64,000 bases of DNA from Lachnospiraceae bacterium (GCA_910575555.1 CAJTFX010000016.1:52941-116940), one strand, 5' to 3'; counted from the first letter of the stretch, positions 51,723-61,394 are shown. Program-made: numbers and translations. Notes: generated from the sequence alone by a model not told the origin.

Positions 51723-53504
51723 CTATTTTTTCAGAGGCCTTGCAATCATTGTAATATGGCTTTCCTTATAATAAGGCCGCAGCGGTTTTTCCAACCGGTA
51801 GCCGTCTCCGTAATACATGGAAACATGGTAAATATTCCGGTATCTGCCGTTGCTTCCCCGGCGCATCCGGTAGAAAATCAAATCTCCGGGCAGAAGCTTG
51901 GAGGCGTCAAGCCCTTTATAGGAAATGACTTTGCCGGTTCTTTCCAGATGAGCTGCCATGGAAGCGGCCGTCGGCGCCCAGGAGGGAGTTCCGCCCAGTA
52001 ATTTGGAATCGCGTCCGTAAGCCCGGAATACCAGGGAGCTGCAGTCGTAATATCCGGAGGACATACGCCTTCCCTGGCTGTAAGAAGAACTGTACATAAT
52101 CTTGTAGCCGGTTTTGCATGCCTGCAGCGCGCGTTTGGAGACAACCTCCACATGGAAGGTAAAGGTTACTCCGTCTGCTTTTATGATAATATCTGTGCGG
52201 CCTGCAGAACGTCCGGTAATCCTGCCGGACTTGTCCACTTTTGCCACAGAACTTTTCTTGGATTTGTATGTAATTTTGCTTTTGGAGGACACACCCGCCA
52301 GAGGAACCTTTATTTTCTTTCCAACAGACATCAGTTTGGAGGTGGAGGTTAACTGAGGGTTCGTCACAATTAACTGATGCTTAATGGTTTTGCCGTCTAC
52401 TTCAGCAATAATGGTTGTCTTTCCGGCCGTAGAGCCTGCAGTTACAGTGCCGTCCTGTTCAATGGAGGCCAGGGAGGATTTTTTCACTTTCCACTTCACG
52501 GTACTGAAAGCATTTGTGCCGGTGAGCTTGATTTTCTGTTTTTTCCCAAGTGACAGTACGGTACTGGAAGATTTAATCTCAGGATCTGAGATACGCACTG
52601 TGGTGGGAAAATCCGAAGAAGTACCGTCGGAATAATTAACAGTTGCCGTAATCTGAGCGGTTCCCGGCTGTTTGCCTGTGACAACGCCGCTGGTGGGGCC
52701 GACACTGGCAATCTGTGGATTGGAAGAAGTCCAGGAGGTATTGGTAATGGAAGAATCCGGCTTCTCAATGTTTTCCAGAGTGAAGGCTTTGGTGGTTTCC
52801 ACTGCCATGGCAACCTGCTGCTGATCGATGCCCTTCTCTAACACCTGAACGGTACAGGTGCCTTTACTGGTTATTTTCTGATTATTTTCCCGGGAAGTGC
52901 AGACAGCTTCTAAAGTTACAGTGCCGGGATTTTCTGCAGTAATTTTGCATTTATTTCCGGTACTGGTGATGTCAACCACTTCGGAGGAGGGATCTGCCAG
53001 CCGGAAGGAAACAGAATCTTCCTTTGAAACATTGCTCAGGTAGAGGGTTGTACTGTCTCCCAGAATAAGAATCTGAGATTCCCGGTTCAGCCTGTGGGGA
53101 TTTTTCCGGACAGTTACTTTGCAGGAAGCTTTGATGCCGGGCCGGGAAGCCGTAATGGTGGCTGTTCCGGGGGTCTTGCCGGTGACGGTTCCGTTCTGGT
53201 CTACCGATGCAATTTTTGATTTGGATGATTTCCAGGTAACTTTACTGGAAGATTTGCCGGACGCCTTAAGGCGGTATGTATTTTCTGTATAAATGGTAAC
53301 AGAAGTTTTATTTAATTTCAGGGAAGTTGGCTTTGCTGCCTTGCGATCAGATGTAAGTGTCAGGGATTGTGTGCCGCTGAGAGACGAAGTGTCTGCGGTA
53401 ACAGCTTCCGAAGCGGAAACTAAAGGAGCAGCCGTTGAAGTAAAAGGCGTCTCCATAAAAAGCAGACAGCTCAGCGCAAGTGCGAAAAGTTTCTGAGATT
53501 TCAT
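51723..53504 (-). CDS. Secreted NlpC/P60-like protein with bacterial Ig-like repeats
   Basis: A 593-residue exported protein. A signal peptide (1-28) is followed by a linker and about four Big_2-type Ig-like domains (for example LKLNKTSVTIYTENTYRLKASGKSSSKVTWKSSKSKIASVDQNGTVTGKTPGTATI, repeated in weaker form up to about 455). The C-terminal peptidase-like domain has Cys in YYDCSSLVFRAYG (about 483), SWAPTAASMAAHL, LPGDLIFYR and the His in NIYHVSMYYG. It probably cleaves peptidoglycan peptides or an amide bond at the cell surface. No sortase motif is present. The start at 53504 fits GGAGG at 10 bases. Confidence 0.85.
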   Translation of the reverse strand: MKSQKLFALALSCLLFMETPFTSTAAPLVSASEAVTADTSSLSGTQSLTLTSDRKAAKPTSLKLNKTSVTIYTENTYRLKASGKSSSKVTWKSSKSKIASVDQNGTVTGKTPGTATITASRPGIKASCKVTVRKNPHRLNRESQILILGDSTTLYLSNVSKEDSVSFRLADPSSEVVDITSTGNKCKITAENPGTVTLEAVCTSRENNQKITSKGTCTVQVLEKGIDQQQVAMAVETTKAFTLENIEKPDSSITNTSWTSSNPQIASVGPTSGVVTGKQPGTAQITATVNYSDGTSSDFPTTVRISDPEIKSSSTVLSLGKKQKIKLTGTNAFSTVKWKVKKSSLASIEQDGTVTAGSTAGKTTIIAEVDGKTIKHQLIVTNPQLTSTSKLMSVGKKIKVPLAGVSSKSKITYKSKKSSVAKVDKSGRITGRSAGRTDIIIKADGVTFTFHVEVVSKRALQACKTGYKIMYSSSYSQGRRMSSGYYDCSSLVFRAYGRDSKLLGGTPSWAPTAASMAAHLERTGKVISYKGLDASKLLPGDLIFYRMRRGSNGRYRNIYHVSMYYGDGYRLEKPLRPYYKESHITMIARPLKK

Positions 53505-53567
53505 TTGTAACATGCCTCCTGTATGGTAAAAAATTGCTTTTTGAGTTCGAGATTATTTCCGATTAAT

Positions 53568-53596
53568 ATAATAATCCCTTTTTTCATGAGTTTCAA
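53568..53596 (-). promoter_or_regulatory. Promoter of the Ig-like/NlpC gene
   Basis: Minus strand: TTGAAA (53591-53596), 17-base spacer, TATTAT (53568-53573), about 60 bases before the start codon. The region further on (53600-53774) is AT-rich and must hold the promoter of the divergent membrane-protein gene, for which no good match is seen. Confidence 0.6.
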
Positions 53597-53774
53597 GATT
53601 TTTGAGAAAAAAATTTAAAAAAATTGTAATAAATTTGATATAATAATAACATAAATTGTCCCAAAAAGAATCAGGAAAATTATGGAGATGAAGGATAAGA
53701 TGTGGTATGATATGCCATAACAGAAATTGTTTTCATAAAAGATATAATTTTACGGAATGATAGGAGTGTGTGAA

Positions 53775-54422
53775 ATGGACGAGAAAAAGAAAAATCTGTT
53801 CAGCACAATGGTGGTGTCAGCGGCTGCGGTAATTTTTATTGCAGTGGCTGCTCTGATACTTTTTGTGCCCCGGATAGAGGTGAAAGACATCTGCTATTTT
53901 ATCTGCGGATTTGTGGTTGTATTGGGAATTTACATGATTGTCCGCTATTTTATGTCCGCGGGCTATGAACGTCTGAACGAATACGGGTTCTCGGAAGGCG
54001 TGCTGTTTGTGCTGCTGGGTATTTGCGGGTTAGTCAGTGCAGAACGGATTGCAGCTTCTTTTTTAACGGCGCTGGGACTGCTGCTGCTTTTGTCAGGGGT
54101 CATTAAACTGCAATACGCCCTGGACTTAAAATGTATGGACGATCCGGCGTGGGCAGGATTTTTCGCTGTTACCGTTTTATTGCTGGGCTGCAGTGTATCC
54201 GTGATACTGAAGCCCTTTGAAGATATGAAATTTTTCCAGAATTACACGGCGTGTATTTTACTGGTGGACGGAATTGTGGAAATCGTCAATATCCTGTACC
54301 TGAATTACAGAACCAAGGCTTACCGCCAGAGAGCGGAAAAGAATCAGGATCTTCCGGAAATCCATGAATTGGAACAGGAAGAAAATGTCTCAGAACAGGC
54401 AGATGAGGAACATAATATCTGA
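53775..54422 (+). CDS. DUF308/HdeD-type membrane protein
   Basis: A 215-residue protein with six hydrophobic helices (for example TMVVSAAAVIFIAVAALILFV, ICYFICGFVVVLGIYMIVRYF, VLFVLLGICGLVSAERI and AASFLTALGLLLLLSGVIKL). The paired-helix pattern with short loops is that of HdeD/DUF308 proteins, known in Escherichia coli for acid resistance; the role in Gram-positives is unknown. The acidic C-terminal tail (QEENVSEQADEEHNI) is cytoplasmic. The start at 53775 has AGGAG 8 bases upstream. Confidence 0.75.
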   Translation: MDEKKKNLFSTMVVSAAAVIFIAVAALILFVPRIEVKDICYFICGFVVVLGIYMIVRYFMSAGYERLNEYGFSEGVLFVLLGICGLVSAERIAASFLTALGLLLLLSGVIKLQYALDLKCMDDPAWAGFFAVTVLLLGCSVSVILKPFEDMKFFQNYTACILLVDGIVEIVNILYLNYRTKAYRQRAEKNQDLPEIHELEQEENVSEQADEEHNI

Positions 54423-54455
54423 CAACTACACGACAAATTACTGTATTTTTCATCT

Positions 54456-54484
54456 TGCTTTTTTATGCTGATGATCATATAATG
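54456..54484 (+). promoter_or_regulatory. Promoter of the anaerobic ribonucleotide reductase operon
   Basis: TTGCTT (54456-54461), 17-base spacer, TATAAT (54479-54484). About 30 bases downstream is TACTATATTTAGT, which resembles half of an NrdR repressor box, but only one imperfect copy is present. Confidence 0.6.
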
Positions 54485-54551
54485 GGAGAGCACATGTAGT
54501 GCCGGGGGTAAGTAAAAATACTATATTTAGTTGTTTTTGGAGGATTTGGGA

Positions 54552-56714
54552 ATGAAAATCATCAAGAGAAGCGGGAAAGAAACAGGGTTTGACGCCAGCA
54601 AAATTATCGACGCGGTGAATAAGGCAAACAGAGAAGTGACAGAGGGTGACAGGCTGACCAAAGAGCAGGTGGAAGCGATTGCAAAGCAGATTTCCGGCTT
54701 TTGTGAAACCATGGAGCGGATTTACAATGTGGAAGAGATCCAGGACATGGTGGAAAATGAGATTATGGCATACAAGGCATATGAGGTTGCCAGAAAATAT
54801 ATTACCTACCGTTACAAACGCGCCCTGGTGCGCAAATCCAATTCCACAGATCAACAGATTTTAAGTTTAATTGAATGTAACAATGAAGAAATCAAACAGG
54901 AGAATTCCAATAAGAATCCTGTGGTAAACAGCGTGCAGCGGGATTACATGGCCGGAGAGGTCAGCAAGGATATTACAAGGCGGTTTCTGCTTCCGGAAAA
55001 GATAGTGCGGGCTCATGAGGACGGCGTAATTCATTTTCACGATTCCGACTATTTTGCCCAGCATATGCATAATTGCTGTCTGGTGAATCTGGAGGACATG
55101 CTGCAGAACGGCACAGTAATCAGCGAAACTATGATTGAACGGCCCAAAAGTTTCTCCACGGCATGCAATATTGCCACCCAGGCCATTGCTCAGATCGCCA
55201 GCTCCCAGTACGGCGGCCAGAGCATTACGCTGTCCCATCTGGCGCCTTTTGTGGACGTCAGCCGGCGGAAGCTGCGGAAAATGGTGCAGCGGGAATTTCA
55301 GGCGGCCCGCCTGCCGTTAGAGGAAGCAAAAATCAACGAAGTGGCGGAAATGCGTGTCAAAGAAGAGATCCGCCGGGGCGTTCAGATGATACAATATCAG
55401 GTGATTACCCTGATGACCACCAACGGACAGGCGCCTTTTGTTACGGTGTTCATGTATCTGAACGAGGTGGAAGAGGGGAGAACCAGAGACGACCTGGCAC
55501 TGGTGATTAAAGAAATGCTTCTGCAGCGGATGCAGGGGGTGAAAAATGAAAAAGGCGTGTATATTACGCCGGCATTTCCCAAATTGATTTATGTTTTGGA
55601 AGAAAGTAATATCCGGGAAGGCGCCCCTTACTGGGAGCTGACCCGGTTAGCGGCAAAATGCACGGCAAAACGCATGGTTCCGGATTATATTTCCGAAAAA
55701 GTCATGAAGGAAAATAAACAGGGCAACTGCTATCCCTGTATGGGCTGCCGTTCTTTTCTGACAGTTTATCACGATGAACAGGGAAAACCGAAATTTTACG
55801 GGCGGTTCAACCAGGGTGTGGTGACGTTGAATTTAGTGGACGCAGCATGTTCTTCCGGGAAAGATATGGACAAATTCTGGGAAATTTTAGAGGAACGGAT
55901 GGAATTGTGCCAAGAAGCGCTGATGCTCCGCCACAACCGGCTGAAAGGAACTCCCTCGGATGTGGCGCCCATTCTATGGCAGTACGGAGCCCTGGCAAGG
56001 CTGAAAAAGGGAGAGCCCATTGACAGGCTGCTGTACGGCGGATATTCCACCATATCCCTGGGCTACGCAGGGCTCTGCGAATGCACCAGATATATGACCG
56101 GGAAATCCCATACTGATCCAAAAGCCACGCCCTTTGCCCTGGAAGTGATGGAACGGCTGAATCAGGCATGTAAAAAATGGGAACAGGAAACCAATATTGC
56201 ATTCAGTCTTTATGGAACGCCTTTGGAGTCCACCACCTATAAATTTGCAAAATGTCTGCAGCGGCGGTTTGGAATGATAGAGGGAGTGACCGATAAAAAT
56301 TATATCACCAACAGTTATCACATTCATGTGACAGAAGAAATAGACGCGTTCAGTAAATTAACTTTTGAAGCCCAGTTCCAGAAATTATCTCCCGGCGGCG
56401 CGGTAAGCTATGTGGAAGTGCCGGATATGCAGGGAAATCTGAATGCGGTACTGACGGTTATACAGCATATTTACGATAATATCATGTATGGGGAACTGAA
56501 TACCAAAAGCGATTACTGTCAGGTATGCGGATATGAAGGAGAAATTAAAATCGTATCGGACACCGACGGAAAATTAGTGTGGGAATGTCCCAATTGCCAG
56601 AATCAGGACGAGGATAAAATGAATGTTGCCCGAAGAACCTGCGGTTACATCGGCACACAGTTCTGGAATCAGGGAAGGACCCAGGAAATTCAGGAGCGGG
56701 TGCTGCATCTGTAG
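54552..56714 (+). CDS. nrdD: Anaerobic ribonucleoside-triphosphate reductase
   Basis: A 720-residue glycyl-radical enzyme that makes deoxynucleotides without oxygen. An ATP-cone regulatory domain (about 1-90: KIIKRSGKETGFDASKIIDAVNKANRE) precedes the ten-stranded barrel with the FHDSDYFAQHMHNCCLVNLEDML active-site segment. Near the end are zinc cysteines (CQVCGYEG and CPNCQ) and the radical site RRTCGYIGTQFWNQGR, with the radical-bearing Gly about 20 residues from the C-terminus. GGAGG lies 8 bases before the ATG at 54552. It is followed by its activase gene. Confidence 0.97.
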   Translation: MKIIKRSGKETGFDASKIIDAVNKANREVTEGDRLTKEQVEAIAKQISGFCETMERIYNVEEIQDMVENEIMAYKAYEVARKYITYRYKRALVRKSNSTDQQILSLIECNNEEIKQENSNKNPVVNSVQRDYMAGEVSKDITRRFLLPEKIVRAHEDGVIHFHDSDYFAQHMHNCCLVNLEDMLQNGTVISETMIERPKSFSTACNIATQAIAQIASSQYGGQSITLSHLAPFVDVSRRKLRKMVQREFQAARLPLEEAKINEVAEMRVKEEIRRGVQMIQYQVITLMTTNGQAPFVTVFMYLNEVEEGRTRDDLALVIKEMLLQRMQGVKNEKGVYITPAFPKLIYVLEESNIREGAPYWELTRLAAKCTAKRMVPDYISEKVMKENKQGNCYPCMGCRSFLTVYHDEQGKPKFYGRFNQGVVTLNLVDAACSSGKDMDKFWEILEERMELCQEALMLRHNRLKGTPSDVAPILWQYGALARLKKGEPIDRLLYGGYSTISLGYAGLCECTRYMTGKSHTDPKATPFALEVMERLNQACKKWEQETNIAFSLYGTPLESTTYKFAKCLQRRFGMIEGVTDKNYITNSYHIHVTEEIDAFSKLTFEAQFQKLSPGGAVSYVEVPDMQGNLNAVLTVIQHIYDNIMYGELNTKSDYCQVCGYEGEIKIVSDTDGKLVWECPNCQNQDEDKMNVARRTCGYIGTQFWNQGRTQEIQERVLHL

Positions 56715-56745
56715 ATTCCTAATTATAATGCAGAGGTGAACGGTT

Positions 56746-57273
56746 ATGAATTACGGTGAAATTAAGAAAACAGATATCGCCAATGGCGAAGGTGTGCGTG
56801 TTTCCCTGTTTGTCTCCGGCTGCACCCATCACTGCCCCGGATGCTTTAACAGAGAAACCTGGGACTTTGAATTTGGAAATGAGTTCACCCAAAAGACAGA
56901 ACAGGAGCTTCTGGAGCTGCTGAAACCATCCTATATTGCAGGGCTGTCGCTGCTTGGCGGAGAACCTATGGAACCGGAAAACCAAAGGGCGCTGCTTCCG
57001 TTTCTTTGCCGGGTCAAAGAAGCCTATCCCCATAAGACGATCTGGTGCTACAGCGGATATCTTTTTGACAGGGATCTGCAGGGACAGGGCAGAGCCGTGT
57101 GCGAGGTTACAGAAGAAGTTCTTTCTTTACTGGATGTTTTGGTGGACGGAGAGTTCATGCAGGAGAAGAAAAACATTTCCCTGCGGTTTCGCGGTTCAGA
57201 AAACCAGAGAATCATTGATGTAAAGAAAAGCCTGGAAAGCGGGAAAATCATACAGCTTTCAGAATTTTCCTGA
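56746..57273 (+). CDS. nrdG: Anaerobic ribonucleotide reductase-activating protein
   Basis: A 175-residue radical-SAM enzyme that generates the glycyl radical on NrdD. The iron-sulfur cysteines are in GCTHHCPGCFNRETWDF (about 26-42), and the SAM-binding GLSLLGGEPM follows at about 65. Length and gene order (31 bases after nrdD) are as usual for nrdG. AGAGGTG precedes the ATG. Confidence 0.96.
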   Translation: MNYGEIKKTDIANGEGVRVSLFVSGCTHHCPGCFNRETWDFEFGNEFTQKTEQELLELLKPSYIAGLSLLGGEPMEPENQRALLPFLCRVKEAYPHKTIWCYSGYLFDRDLQGQGRAVCEVTEEVLSLLDVLVDGEFMQEKKNISLRFRGSENQRIIDVKKSLESGKIIQLSEFS

Positions 57274-57408
57274 AACGCGCATATACGTTCCGGAAAGAAA
57301 AATTCCAGTTTATCGGAGCATTTATTAGGAAAATTTTAAGATAATTTTAATAAAAGATGAAAGACAGAAAAGTACAGAACAGATAAAATAGAGGAAAGTC
57401 AATTAACT
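57274..57408. other. Short AT-rich gap after nrdG
   Basis: About 135 bases with no clear hairpin terminator. A weak AT-rich promoter-like stretch is present at 57330-57360. The following gene has only GAGGAAAG as ribosome site. Confidence 0.3.
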
Positions 57409-57795
57409 ATGGAGTATAACGAGATACAAAAGAAGAATCATTACTTTAAAGTTGTTTTAGTCAGAATCAGCACAGATGAATATATCATTCTGAAAGGCCC
57501 TCAGGAAGAAAAACTCCTGGCCGAAATCCTGCAGGATGATTATAATTCCACAAGATACGAGAAGATGCTGCAGCTGTTGGCCGATGAGGTCGTTCAGAAG
57601 GATTATCGGGAAACATTTTTTAAGGTATTTTCAATGGAAAATATGATAAAACAATTCGAGGAGGGGAAAACTATGGTAGAATATTCCTATATCCGGAATG
57701 TAGGCAGCGAAAAGAAAATGGTAAACACCCGAGTATACCCCCGCCTAAAACAAAACAATAAACTAGAAGAATTAATGATATATGTCTTGTCATGA
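57409..57795 (+). CDS. Small protein of unknown function, PAS-like C-terminus
   Basis: A 128-residue soluble protein (YFKVVLVRISTDEYIILKG at the N-terminus, then LLADEVVQKDYRETFFKVFSMENMI and EYSYIRNVGSEKKMVNTRVYPRLKQ near the end). The last 50 residues resemble the central strands of a PAS domain as found in signalling proteins with GGDEF domains, but no output domain follows. It could be a degenerate remnant of a larger signalling gene or a free-standing PAS-like protein. It is followed closely by the transpeptidase gene on the same strand. Confidence 0.5.
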   Translation: MEYNEIQKKNHYFKVVLVRISTDEYIILKGPQEEKLLAEILQDDYNSTRYEKMLQLLADEVVQKDYRETFFKVFSMENMIKQFEEGKTMVEYSYIRNVGSEKKMVNTRVYPRLKQNNKLEELMIYVLS

Positions 57796-57870
57796 GGAGG
57801 GACCCAAACCGGCCGAAAAGTATACAGCGATCGAAGCGCCCCCTGAAACACGCCGAAAGGAGGAATACAT

Positions 57871-59367
57871 ATGCGGGAAAAATTAGCGCGCAGAAGAAAA
57901 CGGAGAATTATCATAGGAAGCATCACAGGCGTTATCCTGCTGTTGGCAGCCGTTTATTTCGGCATGGTGTTCTATTTCAGCAGCCATTTTTTCTTCCGAA
58001 CCAGAATCAATGGATGGAAAGTAGGGGGAATGAGCCTGGAAAAAGCCGAAGGAAAAGTAGGAGAAGGCGTAGAAGATTATCTTCTGACTGTGTATGACAG
58101 AAAAGGAGAAAAACATCATATTTACGGTGAGGATATTGAGTGTGAATATGTGCCGGATGGCTCGGTGGAGAAGCTGCTGAAGGCCCAGGAGCCCATTCGC
58201 TGGATTCTGGCAATCTTTGAACCGGTAAAAGATGAAGTTCCGGTTACCATGAACTATAAAGAAGAATTAATCTCAAACGCAGTGTCAAGAATGGATTGTT
58301 TTCAGAAAGAAAACATCGTTGAACCGGAAAATGCGGAAATCAAACTGGGAGACAGTGGGTATTATATTGAACCGGAAGAAATGGGAACCCATATGGTGTT
58401 TGAAAGCGTCCTGGCAAAAGTGAAACAGGCGGTTTCCGCCGGAGATTCTGAAGTAAGCCTGACAGATGAAGATTACGTAAATCCGGAATATACCAGTGAA
58501 AGCGACCTGGTGACAGAAACTATGGATCGGATCAATCGATATGAGAATGCAGAAATCACCTATGATATCAAGGATTATGAAGAAAAGCTGACCAAAGAGC
58601 AGATCCGCGGATTTATTCAGTTGGGGGATAATTACAGTGTTTCCCTGAAAACAGACGAAATTGAAAAATATGTGCAGAATCTTGCAAGCACTTATAATAC
58701 ATACGCAGATGTCCGTTCCTTTAAAACTTCTTCCGGCGATACTGTGGAAATCGGCGGCGGAGATTACGGCTGGATTCTCAATAAACCAGGAGAAGCGGAA
58801 CAGATTATAGCTGATCTGGAAGCCGGTGAGCCGGTAAGCCGGGAACCGGTTTACTCTCAGCGTCCCTTTGTAGAAGGAAAAGACGATATCGGAAATACTT
58901 ATATTGAAATTGATTACACCAAGCAGCATCTCTGGTATTATGAAAACGGAAGCCTGGTGGTGGAAACAGATGTGGTGACAGGCAATATCAGCCGGGACAA
59001 CGGTTCTCCCGACGGAGTGTTCAAAATTGTCTATAAAGAGAGCCCCGCTGTGCTGAAAGGGGAGGACTATGAATCAGATGTTACCTATTTCATGCCTTTT
59101 GCCTATAATGTGGGAATTCACGATGCGTCCTGGCGGAATGGGAAGTTCGGCGGTGAAATCTATAAAAGCAGCGGCTCCCATGGCTGCATCAATGCGCCTT
59201 TAGAGGTGGCTACCATACTGTATGAAAAAGTAAAAGTGGGAACTCCGGTGATTGCCTTTTATCGGGAAGAGGTGGAATTGACCGCAGAGAATGCCAAGAT
59301 TTCCAATGCTTTTTCTTATGTAGATCCGGAAAAGGAAAAAGAAGAGCCTGGGGAGGAAATTCCGTAA
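57871..59367 (+). CDS. L,D-transpeptidase (YkuD) with peptidoglycan-binding repeats
   Basis: A 498-residue membrane-anchored cell-wall enzyme. A basic start and one membrane helix (about 14-35) precede two extracellular PG_binding_4-like domains (about 45-330: NGWKVGGMSLEKAEGKV and similar). The YkuD catalytic domain (about 350-470) has the active site in IHDASW and SSGSHGCINAP, with His, Ser and Cys of the SHGC motif. It makes 3-3 cross-links or attaches proteins to peptidoglycan. The C-terminal tail is acidic. It overlaps no neighbour, and AAAGGAGG precedes the ATG. Confidence 0.92.
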   Translation: MREKLARRRKRRIIIGSITGVILLLAAVYFGMVFYFSSHFFFRTRINGWKVGGMSLEKAEGKVGEGVEDYLLTVYDRKGEKHHIYGEDIECEYVPDGSVEKLLKAQEPIRWILAIFEPVKDEVPVTMNYKEELISNAVSRMDCFQKENIVEPENAEIKLGDSGYYIEPEEMGTHMVFESVLAKVKQAVSAGDSEVSLTDEDYVNPEYTSESDLVTETMDRINRYENAEITYDIKDYEEKLTKEQIRGFIQLGDNYSVSLKTDEIEKYVQNLASTYNTYADVRSFKTSSGDTVEIGGGDYGWILNKPGEAEQIIADLEAGEPVSREPVYSQRPFVEGKDDIGNTYIEIDYTKQHLWYYENGSLVVETDVVTGNISRDNGSPDGVFKIVYKESPAVLKGEDYESDVTYFMPFAYNVGIHDASWRNGKFGGEIYKSSGSHGCINAPLEVATILYEKVKVGTPVIAFYREEVELTAENAKISNAFSYVDPEKEKEEPGEEIP

Positions 59368-59418
59368 TCTTACTCCGGCGGTTAAATTTTATTCAGCATA
59401 CGAAAGGGAACAGGAAAA

Positions 59419-60444
59419 ATGGGAAATACAGAGATTTACGGAACCATCGGACCTGCCTGTGCAAATCAGCAAATACTGACTGAAATGTTTCGTCTGGGAA
59501 TGACAGGAATTCGTCTGAACCTGTCCCATATGGAATTGGAAGAAAGCCGGGAATGGACAGAAATGATAAGAGCTGCCGCCAGTGCAGCCGGTGTCTGCTC
59601 CCGGCTGTTAATTGATTTACGCGGGCCGGAACTTCGGATTGGAGCATTTAAACAGCCGGTTAAGCTGCAGGAAGAAGCACAGGTGTGCCTGCGGGGCGAG
59701 AATGATCAGCGGCAGCCGCTTAGGAATGAAAAGGAAATTCCGGTGCCGGAGCTGATTTTTGAGTATTTGCAGCCGGGCCAGGAGGTTCTGTTAGACGATG
59801 GAAAAATTCAGCTTGAAATCACAGGAATTTCAGGGAAAACTGCTTCCTGCAGGATTATCCGCGGCGGCATTCTGCAGTCAAAAAAGAGCATCGCCCTGCC
59901 GGGTGTTCGGATGCATTTGCCGGTTTTGACAGAGAGCGACCGGAAGAATATCCGTAACGCAAAGTTTCATGGGGTGACCGGAGTGATGCAGCCTTTTGTG
60001 CGCAGTGCCGGGGATTTGAAGGAATTAAAAAAAGAACTGGAACGGGCAGAAGCTTCGGATTTGGAAATATTTGCCAAGATAGAAAACCTGGAAGGCGCAG
60101 AGCATTTGGAAGAACTGATGCCTTATGCGGATCAGATTGTAATTGCCAGAGGAGATTTGGGCAACAGCATGCCGCTGTGGGAGCTTCCGGCTGTGCAGGA
60201 AGAAATTGCGGCAGCATGCGCCGAAGCCCAAAAGCCTTTTATGGTGGTCACCCAAATGTTAGCCTCCATGGAAAAAAATCCTGTTCCCACACGGGCGGAA
60301 GTATCTGATATTTTCCGCGCCGTACAGGAGGGAGCCGCCAGTGTAATGATAACCGGTGAAACTGCTGCCGGCAGCCATCCTGCAGAAGCAGTCCGCTATC
60401 TGGTTAATACCGTACGGGCAGCAGAGAAGTATTTACAGAAATGA
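59419..60444 (+). CDS. Pyruvate-kinase-like barrel protein lacking the C-terminal domain
   Basis: A 341-residue protein covering only the A (barrel) and B domains of pyruvate kinase. TIGPACANQQILTEMFRLGMTGIRLNLSH and LIDLRGPELRIG are the N-terminal signatures. The catalytic FAKIENLEG Lys, the metal-binding Glu (KIE) and the Asp of IARGDLG, VTQMLASM and ITGETAAGSHP are present. Normal pyruvate kinases are 470-590 residues with an allosteric C-terminal domain, which is absent here. It could be an unregulated isoenzyme or have a different substrate. The gene stands alone after the transpeptidase gene. Confidence 0.8.
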   Translation: MGNTEIYGTIGPACANQQILTEMFRLGMTGIRLNLSHMELEESREWTEMIRAAASAAGVCSRLLIDLRGPELRIGAFKQPVKLQEEAQVCLRGENDQRQPLRNEKEIPVPELIFEYLQPGQEVLLDDGKIQLEITGISGKTASCRIIRGGILQSKKSIALPGVRMHLPVLTESDRKNIRNAKFHGVTGVMQPFVRSAGDLKELKKELERAEASDLEIFAKIENLEGAEHLEELMPYADQIVIARGDLGNSMPLWELPAVQEEIAAACAEAQKPFMVVTQMLASMEKNPVPTRAEVSDIFRAVQEGAASVMITGETAAGSHPAEAVRYLVNTVRAAEKYLQK

Positions 60445-60536
60445 GAAAAACATTTTACGCTCCCCGGCGGTTTAATATTGCAGCAGATGGAGGTTTGGCA
60501 CGTAAGATACCGCGATATTGAGCCGCCGGAGTAATA

Positions 60537-61394
60537 TTATGCTTCCCAGCGCCCGCTTGCGCCGCAGGGAAGAATCAATCCATTAGAAGAAACGGGAAGC
60601 CCGATTTCCTGGGCCTCTATAATTCCGCCGAATTGTTTCAGTTCTGTGCCGAGCATATAGGCAAGCACTGCCGGCTGCAGGCCGGTGGTATAAGAGTTAA
60701 TCAAAAAGAACAGAGGCTGATTCGAAAGAAGCCTGGTGCATAACTTTACCAGCGGATATACAGCGTCCTCAATTTTCCAAATCTCTCCCTTGGGGCCTCT
60801 TCCATAAGAGGGCGGGTCCATGATAATGGCGTCATAGCGGTTATTCCGCCTTAATTCACGTTCTGCAAATTTTACACAGTCGTCTACAATCCACCGGATA
60901 GGCGCATCCGAGAGCCCGGAGGCAGCGGCATTTTCCTTTGCCCAGGTAACCATTCCCTTCGAAGCGTCCACATGGGTAACACTGGCTCCCGCTGCAGCAG
61001 CGGCAACAGTAGCCCCTCCGGTATAGGCAAACAAATTCAGCACTTTTATGGGCCGGTGCGCATGTTTGATTTTTTCACGGAACCAGTCCCAATTGACAGC
61101 CTGCTCCGGAAACAGGCCGGTATGCTTGAAATTAAACGGCTTTAAATGAAATGTCAGATCTTTATAATGCAAATCCCATTGTTTTGGCAAGTCGAAAAAT
61201 TCCCATTCTCCGCCGCCTTTTTTGCTGCGGTGATAATGGGCGTTTGGCTGCTTCCATCCGGGGTTAGTTCTGGGAGTGTCCCAGATGACCTGGGGGTCCG
61301 GCCGAATCAGAAGGTATTTACCCCAACGCTCCAGTTTTTCTCCCTTAGAACAATCTATTACTTCATATTCTTTCCATTTATCTGCAATCCACAT
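60537..61394 (-). CDS. RlmI/RlmK-type class I SAM-dependent methyltransferase
   Basis: A 285-residue cytoplasmic methyltransferase. The SAM-binding motif VLNLFAYTGGATVAAAAAGASVTHVDASKGMV (about 130-160) and the catalytic-region motif DAIIMDPPSYGRG (about 204) place it with the 23S rRNA m5C/m2G methyltransferases of the RlmI group. The N-terminal PUA domain of those enzymes is absent; instead about 115 residues with many Trp and Lys are present. The target is probably rRNA, unproven. AAAGGA lies 9 bases before the ATG at 61394. Confidence 0.82.
   Translation of the reverse strand: MWIADKWKEYEVIDCSKGEKLERWGKYLLIRPDPQVIWDTPRTNPGWKQPNAHYHRSKKGGGEWEFFDLPKQWDLHYKDLTFHLKPFNFKHTGLFPEQAVNWDWFREKIKHAHRPIKVLNLFAYTGGATVAAAAAGASVTHVDASKGMVTWAKENAAASGLSDAPIRWIVDDCVKFAERELRRNNRYDAIIMDPPSYGRGPKGEIWKIEDAVYPLVKLCTRLLSNQPLFFLINSYTTGLQPAVLAYMLGTELKQFGGIIEAQEIGLPVSSNGLILPCGASGRWEA

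Noticed and set aside
58285..58929. A 214-residue minus-strand open frame with hydrophobic stretches
   Set aside because: It is antisense to the L,D-transpeptidase gene, which has clear motifs. The hydrophobicity comes from reversed charged codons.
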